Origin: Pseudomonas sp. PICF141
Lineage (GTDB): Bacteria > Pseudomonadota > Gammaproteobacteria > Pseudomonadales > Pseudomonadaceae
Direction: 5' to 3'
NCBI RefSeq assembly: GCF_002286815.1
Contig: NZ_MUNM01000055.1
Coordinates: 1 to 64,000 of the forward strand
DNA: 64,000 bases
Part shown: in pieces, positions 40,032 to 49,385 of the stretch
How positions within the stretch are numbered: the stretch's first letter is position 1
Layout: every line of letters starts with the position of its first letter
Made by a program: the position numbers and the translations under genes
Notes under the pieces: generated by a model
What the model was told of the DNA's origin: nothing
The model's input: only the letters and a program-made list of their open reading frames with translations
Databases searched by the model: none

Positions 40032-41279
40032 ATGGACTTCATTCTGTATGCGGTGCCGTTTTTCTTTGTGCTGATTGCAGTCGAGTTGCTGGCTGACCGT
40101 TGGCGCGCAGTGAGCAATTACCGCTTGGCAGACGCGATCAACAGCCTCAGCACGGGTGTGCTGTCGACTACCACGGGCCTGCTTACCAAAGGCGTCGGCC
40201 TGGTGACTTATGCTTTCGCCCTGAAGCATCTGGCCGTGATCGAGCTGTCGGCCGACAGCGTCTGGGTCTGGGTGTTCGCTTTCGTTTTCTACGACTTCTG
40301 CTACTACTGGCTGCACCGCATGGGCCACGAACGCAACATCCTCTGGGCCGCGCACTCGGTGCATCATCAGAGCGAGGAGTACAACCTCTCCACGGCCTTG
40401 CGCCAGACCAGCACCGGGTTCCTGTTGAGCTGGATTTTCTACCTGCCCATGGCCGTGCTCGGCGTGCCGCTGGTGGTGTTCGTCAGCGTTGCGGCGCTGA
40501 ATCTGCTGTACCAATTCTGGGTGCATACCCGGCACATTCCCAAGCTTGGCTGGTTCGAATGGTGCTTCGTCACGCCGTCCAATCATCGGGCTCACCATGC
40601 ACAGAACGCTCTTTACATGGATCGCAACTACGGCGGGGTGTTCATTATTTGGGACCGTCTATTTGGCTCGTTCCAGGAAGAGGATGACAACGAACCGGTG
40701 ATTTTCGGCGTGACCACGCCGCTGGCGAGCTGGAATCCGTTGTGGGCGAACGTGCAGTTCTATGTGCAGCTGTGGGATGACGCCCGGCGCGCAGAAAGCA
40801 GATGGGACAAACTGCGGATCTGGTTCATGCGCACCGGTTGGCGGCCGGCGGATGTGGCGGCCAAGTACCCGATGAACAAACCGGACCTTAGCCAGTTCCG
40901 CAAATTCGAGGTTCCACTCGACGGACGCCAGCAGTGGTATGTGGCGCTGCAATTTTGCGTCTACATCGCCTTGGGCAGTTACTTGATGAACCTGGAGCAC
41001 AGTCTGCCCACCGCAGCCTTGGTGTTGGGCTGGGGCGCCGTGGCGCTGGGGTTGTTTGTGTTGGGCATGGCCCTGGAAAATCGCCCGCAGGCATTGAAGC
41101 TGGAGCTGTTGCGGCTGGCGTCAAACCTGCCGCTGGTATGGCTGGCGCCAATGGTCGGGTTATGGCCGGCCCATGTAATGGGAGGCGCGGCGGGCTGGGT
41201 GGGGCTGCTCAGTTACAGCCTGCTCAGCGGAATCGGTCTCTACTGTTGCACAAACCGCTTCACTCGATGGGCGTCGTAG
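40032..41279 (+). CDS. Sterol desaturase/fatty acid hydroxylase family protein
   Basis: 415 residues. Three histidine clusters of the membrane di-iron hydroxylases are present: HRMGHERN, HSVHHQSEEYN and NHRAHHAQNALYMDRNYGG. Several membrane segments flank them, with further segments at the C-terminus (from about residue 310). It probably hydroxylates a lipid, but the substrate is unknown. The last 20 bases overlap the dedA-like gene on the other strand. Its start is close to the elbB promoter. Confidence 0.88.
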   Translation: MDFILYAVPFFFVLIAVELLADRWRAVSNYRLADAINSLSTGVLSTTTGLLTKGVGLVTYAFALKHLAVIELSADSVWVWVFAFVFYDFCYYWLHRMGHERNILWAAHSVHHQSEEYNLSTALRQTSTGFLLSWIFYLPMAVLGVPLVVFVSVAALNLLYQFWVHTRHIPKLGWFEWCFVTPSNHRAHHAQNALYMDRNYGGVFIIWDRLFGSFQEEDDNEPVIFGVTTPLASWNPLWANVQFYVQLWDDARRAESRWDKLRIWFMRTGWRPADVAAKYPMNKPDLSQFRKFEVPLDGRQQWYVALQFCVYIALGSYLMNLEHSLPTAALVLGWGAVALGLFVLGMALENRPQALKLELLRLASNLPLVWLAPMVGLWPAHVMGGAAGWVGLLSYSLLSGIGLYCCTNRFTRWAS

Positions 41280-41892
41280 GCTCGCTGGATTTGGCCTGTT
41301 CGGCTTTCAACGCTTGCTCGTCGGCATAGATCTGCTTCGCCAGACGGGCATTCTTGAAGCGCCGGCGCAGCCACAGGAAAAAGCCCAATACCAGCAGGGC
41401 GCCCAGCACCCACAGCTCATACTTCTTGACGCTACCGAGCATGCCTTCGAGCACTGCGCCAAAGTGATAAGCGGCGGACGCCAGCGCGGCGGCCCAGATG
41501 GCTGCGCCAATCCCGTTGAGCAGCAGATAACGTCCCGGCGGATAGCCCGACAGACCGATCGCCACCGGCATCACGGTGCGCAGTCCATAGACAAAGCGAA
41601 AGCTCAGCACCCAGATATCCGGATGCTTGCGGATATGTTCCAGCGCCCGATCGCCCATCAGTTGCCAGCGCGGTTTGCGCGCCAGCAATTTGCGCCCGTG
41701 CTTGCGTCCCAGGAAGTACCACAGCTGATCGCCGGCATAGCTGCCGAGGAATGCCACGAGCATCACCACTTTGATGTCCATGTATCCACGGAACGCAAGG
41801 AAGCCTGCGAGCACCAGGATGGTTTCGCCTTCGAAGAACGTGCCGAGAAAGAGGGCGAAGTAGCCGAATTCCTGAAGAAATTGTTGGAGCAT
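41260..41892 (-). CDS. DedA family membrane protein
   Basis: 210 residues, six or so membrane segments. The family motifs ETILVLAGFLAFRGY and GSYAGDQLWYFLGRKHGRKLLARKPRW (E...GxxxGxxxxYxxGR) are present, with FVYGLRTVMPVAIGLSGYPPGRYLLLNGIGAAIW. DedA proteins act as lipid flippases or undecaprenyl-phosphate transporters and affect pH and drug tolerance. Divergent from hemB, convergent with the hydroxylase gene. Confidence 0.93.
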   Translation of the reverse strand: MLQQFLQEFGYFALFLGTFFEGETILVLAGFLAFRGYMDIKVVMLVAFLGSYAGDQLWYFLGRKHGRKLLARKPRWQLMGDRALEHIRKHPDIWVLSFRFVYGLRTVMPVAIGLSGYPPGRYLLLNGIGAAIWAAALASAAYHFGAVLEGMLGSVKKYELWVLGALLVLGFFLWLRRRFKNARLAKQIYADEQALKAEQAKSSEPTTPIE

Positions 41893-42017
41893 TGTCTGGG
41901 TGCTGGCGAAATGAACGCGCAGCCTAACCCCTCGGACACATTCAGGAAAGTGTCAAAATGTGTCTCGACGTGAACATTTCCTACAGGGACAATGGAATGC
42001 GGCGTGCTGAAGCACAA

Positions 42018-42035
42018 CTGTCATCCGTTCGTCAT
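42018..42035 (+). promoter_or_regulatory. Pho box upstream of hemB-ppk
   Basis: CTGTCAT-CCGT-TCGTCAT matches the PhoB 18-base box CTGTCAT-N4-CTGTCAT at 12 of 14 defined positions. A further CTGTCAC lies at 42051, in phase with the 11-base repeat (33 bases on). The box ends 10 bases before a TATAAC -10 element at 42046-42051, the geometry of PhoB-activated promoters. Confidence 0.6.
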
Positions 42036-42045
42036 AATGGCCGCT

Positions 42046-42051
42046 TATAAC
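42046..42051 (+). promoter_or_regulatory. -10 element of the hemB promoter
   Basis: TATAAC, positioned 10 bases after the Pho box. A start near 42058 gives a 33-base leader to the GTG codon. Confidence 0.5.
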
Positions 42052-42090
42052 TGTCACGCTCGCCCGCCAGCGCGGGCTCAGGAGTCTGCC

Positions 42091-43104
42091 GTGAGTTTTA
42101 CCCCCGCCAATCGTTTGTTTCCTGCAACCCGCCTGCGTCGTAATCGTCGTGATGATTTCTCGCGTCGACTGGTCCGTGAAAACGTACTGACCGTCGATGA
42201 CCTGATCCTGCCGGTGTTCGTGCTGGACGGTGAAAACCGTCGCGAAGCGGTGGCATCGATGCCGGGCGTCGAGCGCCTGACCATCGACCTGTTGCTGGAA
42301 GAAGCGGCCAAGTGGGTCGACCTGGGAATTCCGGCCCTGGCATTGTTCCCGGTAACGCCGCCGGAGCTCAAATCCCTGGACGCCGCCGAAGCCTGGAATC
42401 CTGACGGCATCGCCCAGCGCGCCACCCGAGCGCTGCGTGACCGATTCCCGGAACTGGGGGTGATCACCGACGTCGCTCTGGACCCGTTTACCACCCACGG
42501 TCAAGACGGCATTCTTGATGAAGAAGGCTATGTGCAGAACGACATTACCGTCGACGCGCTGGTTAAACAGGCCCTGTCCCACGCCGAAGCCGGCGCTCAG
42601 GTGGTGGCGCCTTCGGACATGATGGACGGGCGCATTCAGGCGATCCGCGAAGCGCTGGAGCTGGCCGGTCACGTCAACGTGCGGATCATGGCTTACTCGG
42701 CCAAATACGCCAGCGCCTACTACGGCCCGTTCCGCGATGCGGTGGGTTCGGCGCTGAACCTGGGCAAGGCCAACAAGGCCTCCTATCAGATGGACCCGGC
42801 CAACAGCAACGAAGCCCTGCACGAAGTGGCGGCGGACTTGTCAGAAGGTGCGGACATGGTCATGGTCAAGCCAGGCATGCCGTATCTGGATATCCTTTGC
42901 CGGGTCAAGGAAGAATTCAAAGTGCCGACCTTTGTCTATCAGGTCAGCGGCGAATACGCCATGCACATGGCAGCGATCCAGAATGGCTGGTTGAGCGAAG
43001 GGGTTATCCTCGAATCCCTGACCGCTTTTAAACGTGCAGGCGCTGATGGCATCCTGACTTACTTTGCCGTCCGTGCTGCTCAATTGTTACGAGAGCAAAA
43101 ATAG
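42091..43104 (+). CDS. hemB: Delta-aminolevulinic acid dehydratase (porphobilinogen synthase)
   Basis: 337 residues from a GTG at 42091 after CAGGAGT. The family start SFTPANRLFPATRLRRNRRDDFSRRL supports this over an in-frame ATG at 41992. It condenses two aminolevulinates to porphobilinogen, the substrate of HemC. The active-site Lys regions MAYSAKYASAYYGPFRDA and VMVKPGMPYLDIL are present. Metal class is the Mg-dependent type typical of Pseudomonas. It lies 18 bases before ppk and probably shares its promoter. Confidence 0.96.
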   Translation: MSFTPANRLFPATRLRRNRRDDFSRRLVRENVLTVDDLILPVFVLDGENRREAVASMPGVERLTIDLLLEEAAKWVDLGIPALALFPVTPPELKSLDAAEAWNPDGIAQRATRALRDRFPELGVITDVALDPFTTHGQDGILDEEGYVQNDITVDALVKQALSHAEAGAQVVAPSDMMDGRIQAIREALELAGHVNVRIMAYSAKYASAYYGPFRDAVGSALNLGKANKASYQMDPANSNEALHEVAADLSEGADMVMVKPGMPYLDILCRVKEEFKVPTFVYQVSGEYAMHMAAIQNGWLSEGVILESLTAFKRAGADGILTYFAVRAAQLLREQK

Positions 43105-43122
43105 CCCTCCCAGGAACATTCG

Positions 43123-45348
43123 ATGAATACCGAAGGACTCACTGAAGTTGCCGTAAAAGACGCTCAACCTGTGGTGGAGCCAATCGCCGAAACCCCGCCG
43201 GAGCTGGAGCCTGCTCCTCCCGCGGTGGTGGCCGAGCCTGTTGTTGCGGCGGCGCCAGCGATTGCCATTCCCGGCCTGGATGACAGCAGCCTGTACATCC
43301 ATCGTGAGCTCTCGCAACTGCAGTTCAACATCCGCGTGCTGGAGCAGGCGCTTGATGAGTCCTACCCATTGCTGGAGCGGCTGAAGTTTTTGCTGATTTT
43401 CTCCAGCAACCTGGACGAGTTCTTCGAGATTCGTGTGGCCGGCCTGAAGAAGCAGATCACCTTCGCTCGCGAACAGGCTGGCGCCGATGGCCTGCAACCG
43501 CACCAGGCCCTGGCTCGCATCAGTGAACTGGTGCACGGCCACGTCGATCGTCAGTATGCGATCCTCAATGACATTCTGTTGCCGGAACTGGAAAAACATC
43601 AGGTCCGCTTCATCCGTCGCCGTTACTGGACCACCAAGCTCAAGACTTGGGTTCGACGTTATTTCCGCGACGAGATCGCGCCGATCATCACCCCGATCGG
43701 CCTCGACCCGACGCACCCGTTTCCGTTGCTGGTGAACAAGAGCCTGAACTTCATCGTCGAGCTCGAAGGCATCGACGCCTTCGGTCGCGACTCCGGTCTG
43801 GCGATTATCCCGGCACCGCGTCTGCTGCCGCGGATCATCAAGGTGCCGGAAGAAGTCGGCGGCCCCGGCGACAACTATGTGTTCCTGTCGTCGATGATCC
43901 ACGCCCACGCCGACGACCTGTTCCAGGGCATGAAGGTCAAGGGTTGCTACCAGTTCCGCCTGACCCGAAACGCCGACCTCGCGGTCGACACCGAAGATGT
44001 CGAAGACCTGGCTCGCGCCCTGCGCGGTGAGTTGTTCTCCCGTCGCTACGGTGACGCGGTGCGTCTGGAAGTGGCCGATACCTGCCCCAAACACCTGTCC
44101 GATTACCTGCTCAAGCAGTTCAACCTGCATGAGACCGAGCTGTACCAGGTCAACGGCCCGGTCAACCTGACCCGGCTGTTCAGCATCACCGGCCTGGACA
44201 GTCATCCGGAGCTGCAATACACGCCGTTCACACCGCAGATCCCGAAACTGCTGCAAAACAGCGAGAACATTTTCAGCGTGATCAGCAAGCAGGACATTCT
44301 GCTGCTGCACCCGTTCGAGTCGTTCACCCCGGTGGTCGACTTGCTGCGTCAGGCGGCCAAGGATCCGCACGTGTTGGCGGTTCGCCAGACGTTGTATCGC
44401 AGCGGCGCCAACTCCGAGATCGTCGACGCGCTGGTGGACGCTGCGCGCAACGGCAAGGAAGTGACGGCGGTAATCGAATTGCGCGCGCGCTTCGATGAAG
44501 AATCCAACCTGCAACTGGCCAGCCGTCTGCAAGCGGCCGGCGCGGTGGTGATCTACGGCGTGGTCGGCTTCAAGACCCACGCCAAGATGATGCTGATTTT
44601 ACGCCGCGAGGCGGGCGAAATTGTCCGTTACGCCCACTTGGGGACCGGCAACTACCACGCAGCCAACGCCCGTCTGTACACCGACTACAGCCTGCTGACT
44701 TCCGACGATGCCTTGTGCGAAGACGTCGGCAAACTGTTCAGCCAGTTGATTGGCATGGGCAAGACCCTGCGCATGAAGAAACTGCTGCACGCGCCGTTCA
44801 CGTTGAAGAAGGGCATGCTCGACATGATTGCCCGGGAGATGCAATTCGCTCTAGACGGCAAACCGGCGCACATCATCGCCAAGTTCAACTCGCTGACCGA
44901 CCCGAAGGTCATCCGCGCGTTGTACAAGGCCAGCCAGTCCGGGGTGCGTATCGATCTGGTGGTGCGCGGCATGTGCTGCCTGCGCCCAGGCATCGCCGGC
45001 GTGTCCCACAACATCCACGTGCGCTCGATCATCGGCCGCTTCCTGGAACACACCCGGGTCTTTTACTTCCTCAATGGCGGCGAAGAGCAGATGTTCTTGT
45101 CCAGCGCCGACTGGATGGAGCGCAACCTCGACAAACGCGTCGAGACTTGCTTCCCGGTCGAGGGCAAGAAGCTGATATTGCGGGTCAAGAAAGAGCTGGA
45201 GCTTTATCTCACCGATAACACCCACAGCTGGAGCCTGCAGTCGGACGGTCGCTATATCCGCAATACGCCGACCGGCAACCAGAACCCGCGCAGTGCCCAG
45301 GCCACCTTGCTGGAGCGTTTGGGTAGCCCGATTCTGGCGGTTCGTTAA
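43123..45348 (+). CDS. ppk: Polyphosphate kinase 1
   Basis: 741 residues. It makes polyphosphate from ATP. The phosphorylated His is H486 in FKTHAKMML, with the second conserved His region in RYAHLGTGNYH. The first about 50 residues are an extra Pro/Ala-rich disordered tail (EPIAETPPELEPAPPAVVAEP) compared with E. coli PPK (688 residues). The start follows CAGGAACATTCG. With ppx convergent, synthesis and breakdown of polyphosphate are encoded side by side. Confidence 0.97.
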   Translation: MNTEGLTEVAVKDAQPVVEPIAETPPELEPAPPAVVAEPVVAAAPAIAIPGLDDSSLYIHRELSQLQFNIRVLEQALDESYPLLERLKFLLIFSSNLDEFFEIRVAGLKKQITFAREQAGADGLQPHQALARISELVHGHVDRQYAILNDILLPELEKHQVRFIRRRYWTTKLKTWVRRYFRDEIAPIITPIGLDPTHPFPLLVNKSLNFIVELEGIDAFGRDSGLAIIPAPRLLPRIIKVPEEVGGPGDNYVFLSSMIHAHADDLFQGMKVKGCYQFRLTRNADLAVDTEDVEDLARALRGELFSRRYGDAVRLEVADTCPKHLSDYLLKQFNLHETELYQVNGPVNLTRLFSITGLDSHPELQYTPFTPQIPKLLQNSENIFSVISKQDILLLHPFESFTPVVDLLRQAAKDPHVLAVRQTLYRSGANSEIVDALVDAARNGKEVTAVIELRARFDEESNLQLASRLQAAGAVVIYGVVGFKTHAKMMLILRREAGEIVRYAHLGTGNYHAANARLYTDYSLLTSDDALCEDVGKLFSQLIGMGKTLRMKKLLHAPFTLKKGMLDMIAREMQFALDGKPAHIIAKFNSLTDPKVIRALYKASQSGVRIDLVVRGMCCLRPGIAGVSHNIHVRSIIGRFLEHTRVFYFLNGGEEQMFLSSADWMERNLDKRVETCFPVEGKKLILRVKKELELYLTDNTHSWSLQSDGRYIRNTPTGNQNPRSAQATLLERLGSPILAVR

Positions 45349-45361
45349 CGCGCAGAACCTG

Positions 45362-45493
45362 TGTGGCGAGGGGGCTTGCCCCCGTTCGGCTGCGTAGCAG
45401 TCGTAGAACATTGCACGCGGTGTACCCGATACACCACGAGCGCAGATTCTGGGGCCGCTTCGCGACCCAACGGGGGTAAGCCCCCTCGCCACA
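45362..45493. repeat. REPIN between ppk and ppx
   Basis: Inverted TGTGGCGAGGGGGCTTGCC-type pair with one base difference between arms, longer spacer than at 17386 (including an inverted TGCACGCGGTGTACC-type segment). Confidence 0.82.
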
Positions 45494-45542
45494 TAAGCCC
45501 GCTCCCACATGGGGATTGCATCGTCTGCTGAATCGCGGGCAC

Positions 45543-45572
45543 AAAAAAAGGCCTTCCGAAGAAGGCCTTTTT
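45543..45572. terminator. Bidirectional terminator between ppk and ppx
   Basis: Stem AAAAAGGCCTTC / GAAGGCCTTTTT with loop CGAA. A and T tracts on each side suit both genes. Confidence 0.88.
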
Positions 45573-45577
45573 CAATT

Positions 45578-47080
45578 TCAACGAACGTTAAGCACGAAGC
45601 TGACGCGGGTCAGCCATTCCGCTTCGAGGGCGAAGTCGGCCTGGGTCAACTGGTTGTCGTCCAGCCAGTGTTCGGGGAACAACACATCCAGGCTGTGGCC
45701 GTTGGCGTGCAATACGACCTGAGGCATTTGCTGGGTGCCGCGGATGTGGTGGAACAGAATCGCAAAACGCAGTAGCACGCACAGGCGAATCAGCTTGATG
45801 CCGTCGTCGCCGAATTCGGCGAACTTGTCCTTGGGAATGTTGCGTCGGTGGCCACGTACCAGTAGCGCAAGCATTTGCTGGTCTTCGCGGGAGAACCCGG
45901 CCAGGTCCGAGTGCTCGATCAGGTAGGCGCCGTGCTTGTGGTACTGATAGTGGGCGATGTCCAGGCCCACTTCATGGACCTTGGCCGCCCAGCTCAGCAG
46001 TTCACGCCAGACGCCGTCATCCAGCTCCCAATCCACGGCCACCTGATCGAAGGCGTGCAGCGCCTTGCGTTCAACCCGGGCGGCTTGCTCCAGGTCAACG
46101 TGGTAACGCTCCATCAGCGAGCTGAGGGTGCGCTCACGCACGTCTTCATGATGATGACGGCCCAACAGGTCGTAGAGCACGCCTTCGCGCAGGGCGCCTT
46201 CACAGTGGTCCATGCGTTGCAATTCGAGGGCGTCGAAGATTGCTTCGAGAATTGCCAGCCCGGCGGGGAAGATTGCCCGACGGTCGGGCTTGATGCCTTC
46301 GAAATCGATTTTTTCGGCATCGCCGAGTTTGAACAGCTTGCGCTTGAGCCAGGCCAGGCCTTCGGCATTCACTTCGCCCGTGCCATGCCCGCCGGCCTTC
46401 AGTGCCAGGCCAATGGCGCGAATGGTGCCCGAGGAGCCGATGGCTTCATCCCAGGTCAGGCGGTGCAGGGCGTGTTCGATGCTCATGATCTCCAGCCGCG
46501 CCGCGGTGTATGCCTGGGCATAGCGGGCCGGGGTAATCTTGCCATCCTTGAAATAGCGCTGGGTATAACTGACGCAACCCATTTGCAGGCTTTCGCGCAG
46601 CAGCGGTTCGAAGCGCTGGCCGATGATGAATTCGGTACTGCCGCCACCGATGTCAGCCACCAGGCGCTTGCCCGGCGTATCGGCGAGGGTGTGGGAGACG
46701 CCGAGGTAAATCAGGCGTGCTTCTTCACGGCCCGAGATGACTTCCACCGGATGGCCAAGAATTTCTTCGGCGCGGTGGATGAATTCGGCGCGGTTACGGG
46801 CTTCGCGCAGGGCGTTGGTGCCGACGATCCGCACGGTGCCCGGTGGCATACCGCTGATCAGTTGGGCGAAGCGCTTCAGGCAATCGAGCCCGCGCTGCAT
46901 GGATTCTTCGCTGAGTTGACGTTCTTCGTCGATGCCGGCGGCCAGCTGAACCTTTTCCCCGAGACGCTCGAGAATCCGGATTTCGCCGTTCTGGGCCTTG
47001 GCCACGACCATGTGAAAGCTGTTGGAGCCCAGGTCGATTGCGGCGATCAGGGACAGATTCTTGGCTTGGGATAGCGGCAT
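45578..47080 (-). CDS. ppx: Exopolyphosphatase
   Basis: 500 residues. Sugar-kinase/actin-like ATPase fold motifs: AAIDLGSNSFHMVVAK at the N-terminus and LVADIGGGSTEFIIG (phosphate 2). The C-terminal HD-like domain (AAKVHEVGLDIAHYQYHKHGAYLIEHSD) follows. It cleaves terminal phosphate from polyphosphate and can act on pppGpp. Length agrees with E. coli Ppx (513). Convergent with ppk. Confidence 0.96.
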   Translation of the reverse strand: MPLSQAKNLSLIAAIDLGSNSFHMVVAKAQNGEIRILERLGEKVQLAAGIDEERQLSEESMQRGLDCLKRFAQLISGMPPGTVRIVGTNALREARNRAEFIHRAEEILGHPVEVISGREEARLIYLGVSHTLADTPGKRLVADIGGGSTEFIIGQRFEPLLRESLQMGCVSYTQRYFKDGKITPARYAQAYTAARLEIMSIEHALHRLTWDEAIGSSGTIRAIGLALKAGGHGTGEVNAEGLAWLKRKLFKLGDAEKIDFEGIKPDRRAIFPAGLAILEAIFDALELQRMDHCEGALREGVLYDLLGRHHHEDVRERTLSSLMERYHVDLEQAARVERKALHAFDQVAVDWELDDGVWRELLSWAAKVHEVGLDIAHYQYHKHGAYLIEHSDLAGFSREDQQMLALLVRGHRRNIPKDKFAEFGDDGIKLIRLCVLLRFAILFHHIRGTQQMPQVVLHANGHSLDVLFPEHWLDDNQLTQADFALEAEWLTRVSFVLNVR

Positions 47081-47204
47081 GGTCAGGGGGTCTCGGTCGA
47101 TAACCCCGACATCCTGCCACGATCAAACGCTGCCGCCAACGCGTAGGCGCTGTCGAAGGCTGCGATCTTTTACCACGGGGCATCCGTGGTGTTGCGAATG
47201 ACCT

Positions 47205-47297
47205 CTTCGCGGGCAAGCCCGCTCCCACAGGTTTTTGCGTCGAACACATGATCGCGTTCCAGCAGAGAACCCTGTGGGAGCGGGCTTGCCCGCGAAG
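47205..47297. repeat. REPIN between ppx and the ABC transporter
   Basis: CTTCGCGGGCAAGCCCGCTCCCACAGG inverted pair, separated by about 40 bases. Nearly perfect arms. Confidence 0.88.
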
Positions 47298-47323
47298 GCG
47301 GCCTCAAAGGCACTAAGTTTCCT

Positions 47324-48061
47324 TCAGCCTGCCGCTTCCACCGTCCCGATAAAATTCGCCAGCTCCGTCGTCTGCGGGTTGGCGAACAGCACCTTCGGAT
47401 CCCCCACTTCATGCACCTTGCCCTGGTGCATGAACACCAATTTGTCCCCCACCTCGCGGGCAAAACGCATTTCATGGGTGACCATGATCAGCGTCATGCC
47501 CTCCCTGGCCAGTTGCCGGACCACGCTCAGCACTTCGTTGACCAGTTCCGGGTCCAGCGCCGAGGTGATTTCATCGCACAACAGCACCTTCGGCGACATC
47601 GCCAGCGCCCGGGCAATCGCCACCCGCTGTTGCTGGCCACCAGACAGCCGGTCGGGGAAGGCATCGAACTTTTCCCCCAGCCCGACCCGTTCCAGCATGT
47701 GCCGCGCCAGTTCGGCGGCTTTGGCTTTCTGCACTTTTTGCACCACTTGCGGCGCGAGCATGACGTTTTCGCCCACAGTGAGGTGCGGGAACAGATTGAA
47801 CTGCTGGAACACCATCCCGACTTTCTGCCGCAAGCTACGCAGGTCGGCACGGGCAGCGTCGAGGTATTCGCCATCAACTTCGATCACGCCGTCATTGATC
47901 GATTCCAGGCCATTGAGGGTGCGCAGCAAGGTGGATTTGCCCGAGCCGCTGCGACCGATGATCGCCACCACTTGGCCTTCCTCGACACTCAGGTCGATGC
48001 CTTTGAGCACATGATGGTCGCCGTAATATTTATGCAGGGCGGAAATTCTAAGCAGAGGCAT
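47324..48061 (-). CDS. Polar amino-acid ABC transporter, ATPase
   Basis: 245 residues, GlnQ/HisP family. Walker A GRSGSGKST, signature LSGGQQQR, Walker B LLCDEITSALD, and H-loop VTHEMRFA are all present. The start MPLLRISALHKYYGDHHVLKGI at 48061 follows AAGGAGACTGC. It overlaps the preceding permease by 14 bases. It powers uptake with the two permeases and the binding protein encoded upstream. It ends the operon. Confidence 0.95.
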   Translation of the reverse strand: MPLLRISALHKYYGDHHVLKGIDLSVEEGQVVAIIGRSGSGKSTLLRTLNGLESINDGVIEVDGEYLDAARADLRSLRQKVGMVFQQFNLFPHLTVGENVMLAPQVVQKVQKAKAAELARHMLERVGLGEKFDAFPDRLSGGQQQRVAIARALAMSPKVLLCDEITSALDPELVNEVLSVVRQLAREGMTLIMVTHEMRFAREVGDKLVFMHQGKVHEVGDPKVLFANPQTTELANFIGTVEAAG

Positions 48062-48698
48062 GCAGTCTCCTTTCCAGGTAGCGCGCACTGAGGGACAAGG
48101 GGTAGCAGAGCAGGAAGTAACCGAGCGCCACCAGGCCGTAGACCATGAAGGGCTCGAAGGTCGCGTTGGCGAGCATGCCGCCGGTCTTGGTCAGTTCGGT
48201 GAAGCCGATGATCGAGGTCACGGCGGTGCCTTTGACCACTTGCACCGAGAAGCCCACGGTCGGCGCCACGGCAATGCGCAAGGCTTGCGGCAGGATCACG
48301 TAACGCAGTTGCTCCAGCGGATTGAGCGCCAGGCTCGAGGAGGCTTCCCACTGGCCATTGGGGATCGAATCGACACAACCGCGCCAGATCTCCGCCAGAT
48401 AGGCGCTGGTGAACAGCGTCAAGGCTATCGCCGCGGCCATCCACGGCGAAATCTCCACACCGGCCAGCGCCACACCGAAGAACACCAGAAACAGCTGCAT
48501 CAACAGCGGCGTGCCCTGGAACAGTTCGATGTAGGTGCGGGCGAAGTGGCTGGGCAAGGACTTTTTTGAAATCCGCATCACCATGATCAACAAACCGATC
48601 AGCCCGCCGCCGATAAATGCCACCAGCGACAGCGCGAGGGTCCATTGCAGGCCGGTGAGCAGGTTGCGCAGGATGTCCCAGAAGGTGAAATCGCTCAT
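48048..48698 (-). CDS. Polar amino-acid ABC transporter, permease 2
   Basis: 216 residues, HisM/GlnP family with four to five membrane segments. The family EAA-like loop (GQWEASSSLALNPLEQLRYVILPQALRIAVAP) contacts the ATPase. The start MSDFTFWDILRNLLTGLQWTL at 48698 overlaps the preceding permease stop by 4 bases. It pairs with the other permease as a heterodimer. Confidence 0.93.
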   Translation of the reverse strand: MSDFTFWDILRNLLTGLQWTLALSLVAFIGGGLIGLLIMVMRISKKSLPSHFARTYIELFQGTPLLMQLFLVFFGVALAGVEISPWMAAAIALTLFTSAYLAEIWRGCVDSIPNGQWEASSSLALNPLEQLRYVILPQALRIAVAPTVGFSVQVVKGTAVTSIIGFTELTKTGGMLANATFEPFMVYGLVALGYFLLCYPLSLSARYLERRLHASA

Positions 48699-49366
48699 TG
48701 GCTGCTGCTCCTTGCTATGTAGCGCCGGCCGATCCAGTTCAGCAATTGGCGGATCAGCAGCGCCATACACAGGTAGATCAGTGTGGTCAGGGCATAGGTT
48801 TCAAAGGCGCGGAAGTTGCGCGATTGAATGAAGTTGGCGGCGAAGCTCAGCTCTTCGGTGGCGATCTGCGAACAGACCGCCGAGCCGAGCATCACGATGA
48901 TGATCTGGCTGCTCAGGGCCGGCCAGACCTTGCCCAGCGCCGGTAGCAGCACCACGTGGCGGAAGGCTTCGAAGCGGGTCATCGCCAGGGCGGCTGCGGC
49001 TTCCAGCTGCCCGCGCGGAATTGCTTGAATGCCGGCGCGGATGATCTCGGTCGAATAGGCGCCAAGGTTGATCACCATCGCCAGCACCGCCGCCTGCCAT
49101 TCGGAAATCTGCAGGCCCAGCGACGGCAAACCGAAGAAGATGAAAAACAACTGCACCAGGAATGGCGTGTTGCGGATCAACTCGACGTAAACCCCGAAAA
49201 TGCCGGCGAACGGGCGGATGTTCCACGCCCGCACCAGTGCCCCGACGATACCCAGACCGACTCCGAGTACCGCGCCAATGGCCGTCAACTCAAGGGTGAA
49301 CAGCGCGCCGCGCAGCAGCAGATCGGTGTTTTCCACCACCGGCAAGAAATCGAACTGATAAGCCAT
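48695..49366 (-). CDS. Polar amino-acid ABC transporter, permease 1
   Basis: 223 residues. Membrane segments include LELTAIGAVLGVGLGIVGALVRAW; the loop GQLEAAAALAMTRFEAFRHVVLLPALGKVWPAL is the ATPase-binding region. The ATG is 19 bases after the binding-protein stop. Typical HisQ/M-type permease; substrate not determinable. Confidence 0.93.
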   Translation of the reverse strand: MAYQFDFLPVVENTDLLLRGALFTLELTAIGAVLGVGLGIVGALVRAWNIRPFAGIFGVYVELIRNTPFLVQLFFIFFGLPSLGLQISEWQAAVLAMVINLGAYSTEIIRAGIQAIPRGQLEAAAALAMTRFEAFRHVVLLPALGKVWPALSSQIIIVMLGSAVCSQIATEELSFAANFIQSRNFRAFETYALTTLIYLCMALLIRQLLNWIGRRYIARSSSQ

Positions 49367-49385
49367 AAGTCGTCTCCGCGAACGA

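Noticed and set aside
43087..44580. 497-residue reading frame antisense to ppk
   Set aside because: Antisense shadow of ppk, with no recognisable family, low-complexity Q/V/D-rich content, and no ribosome site.
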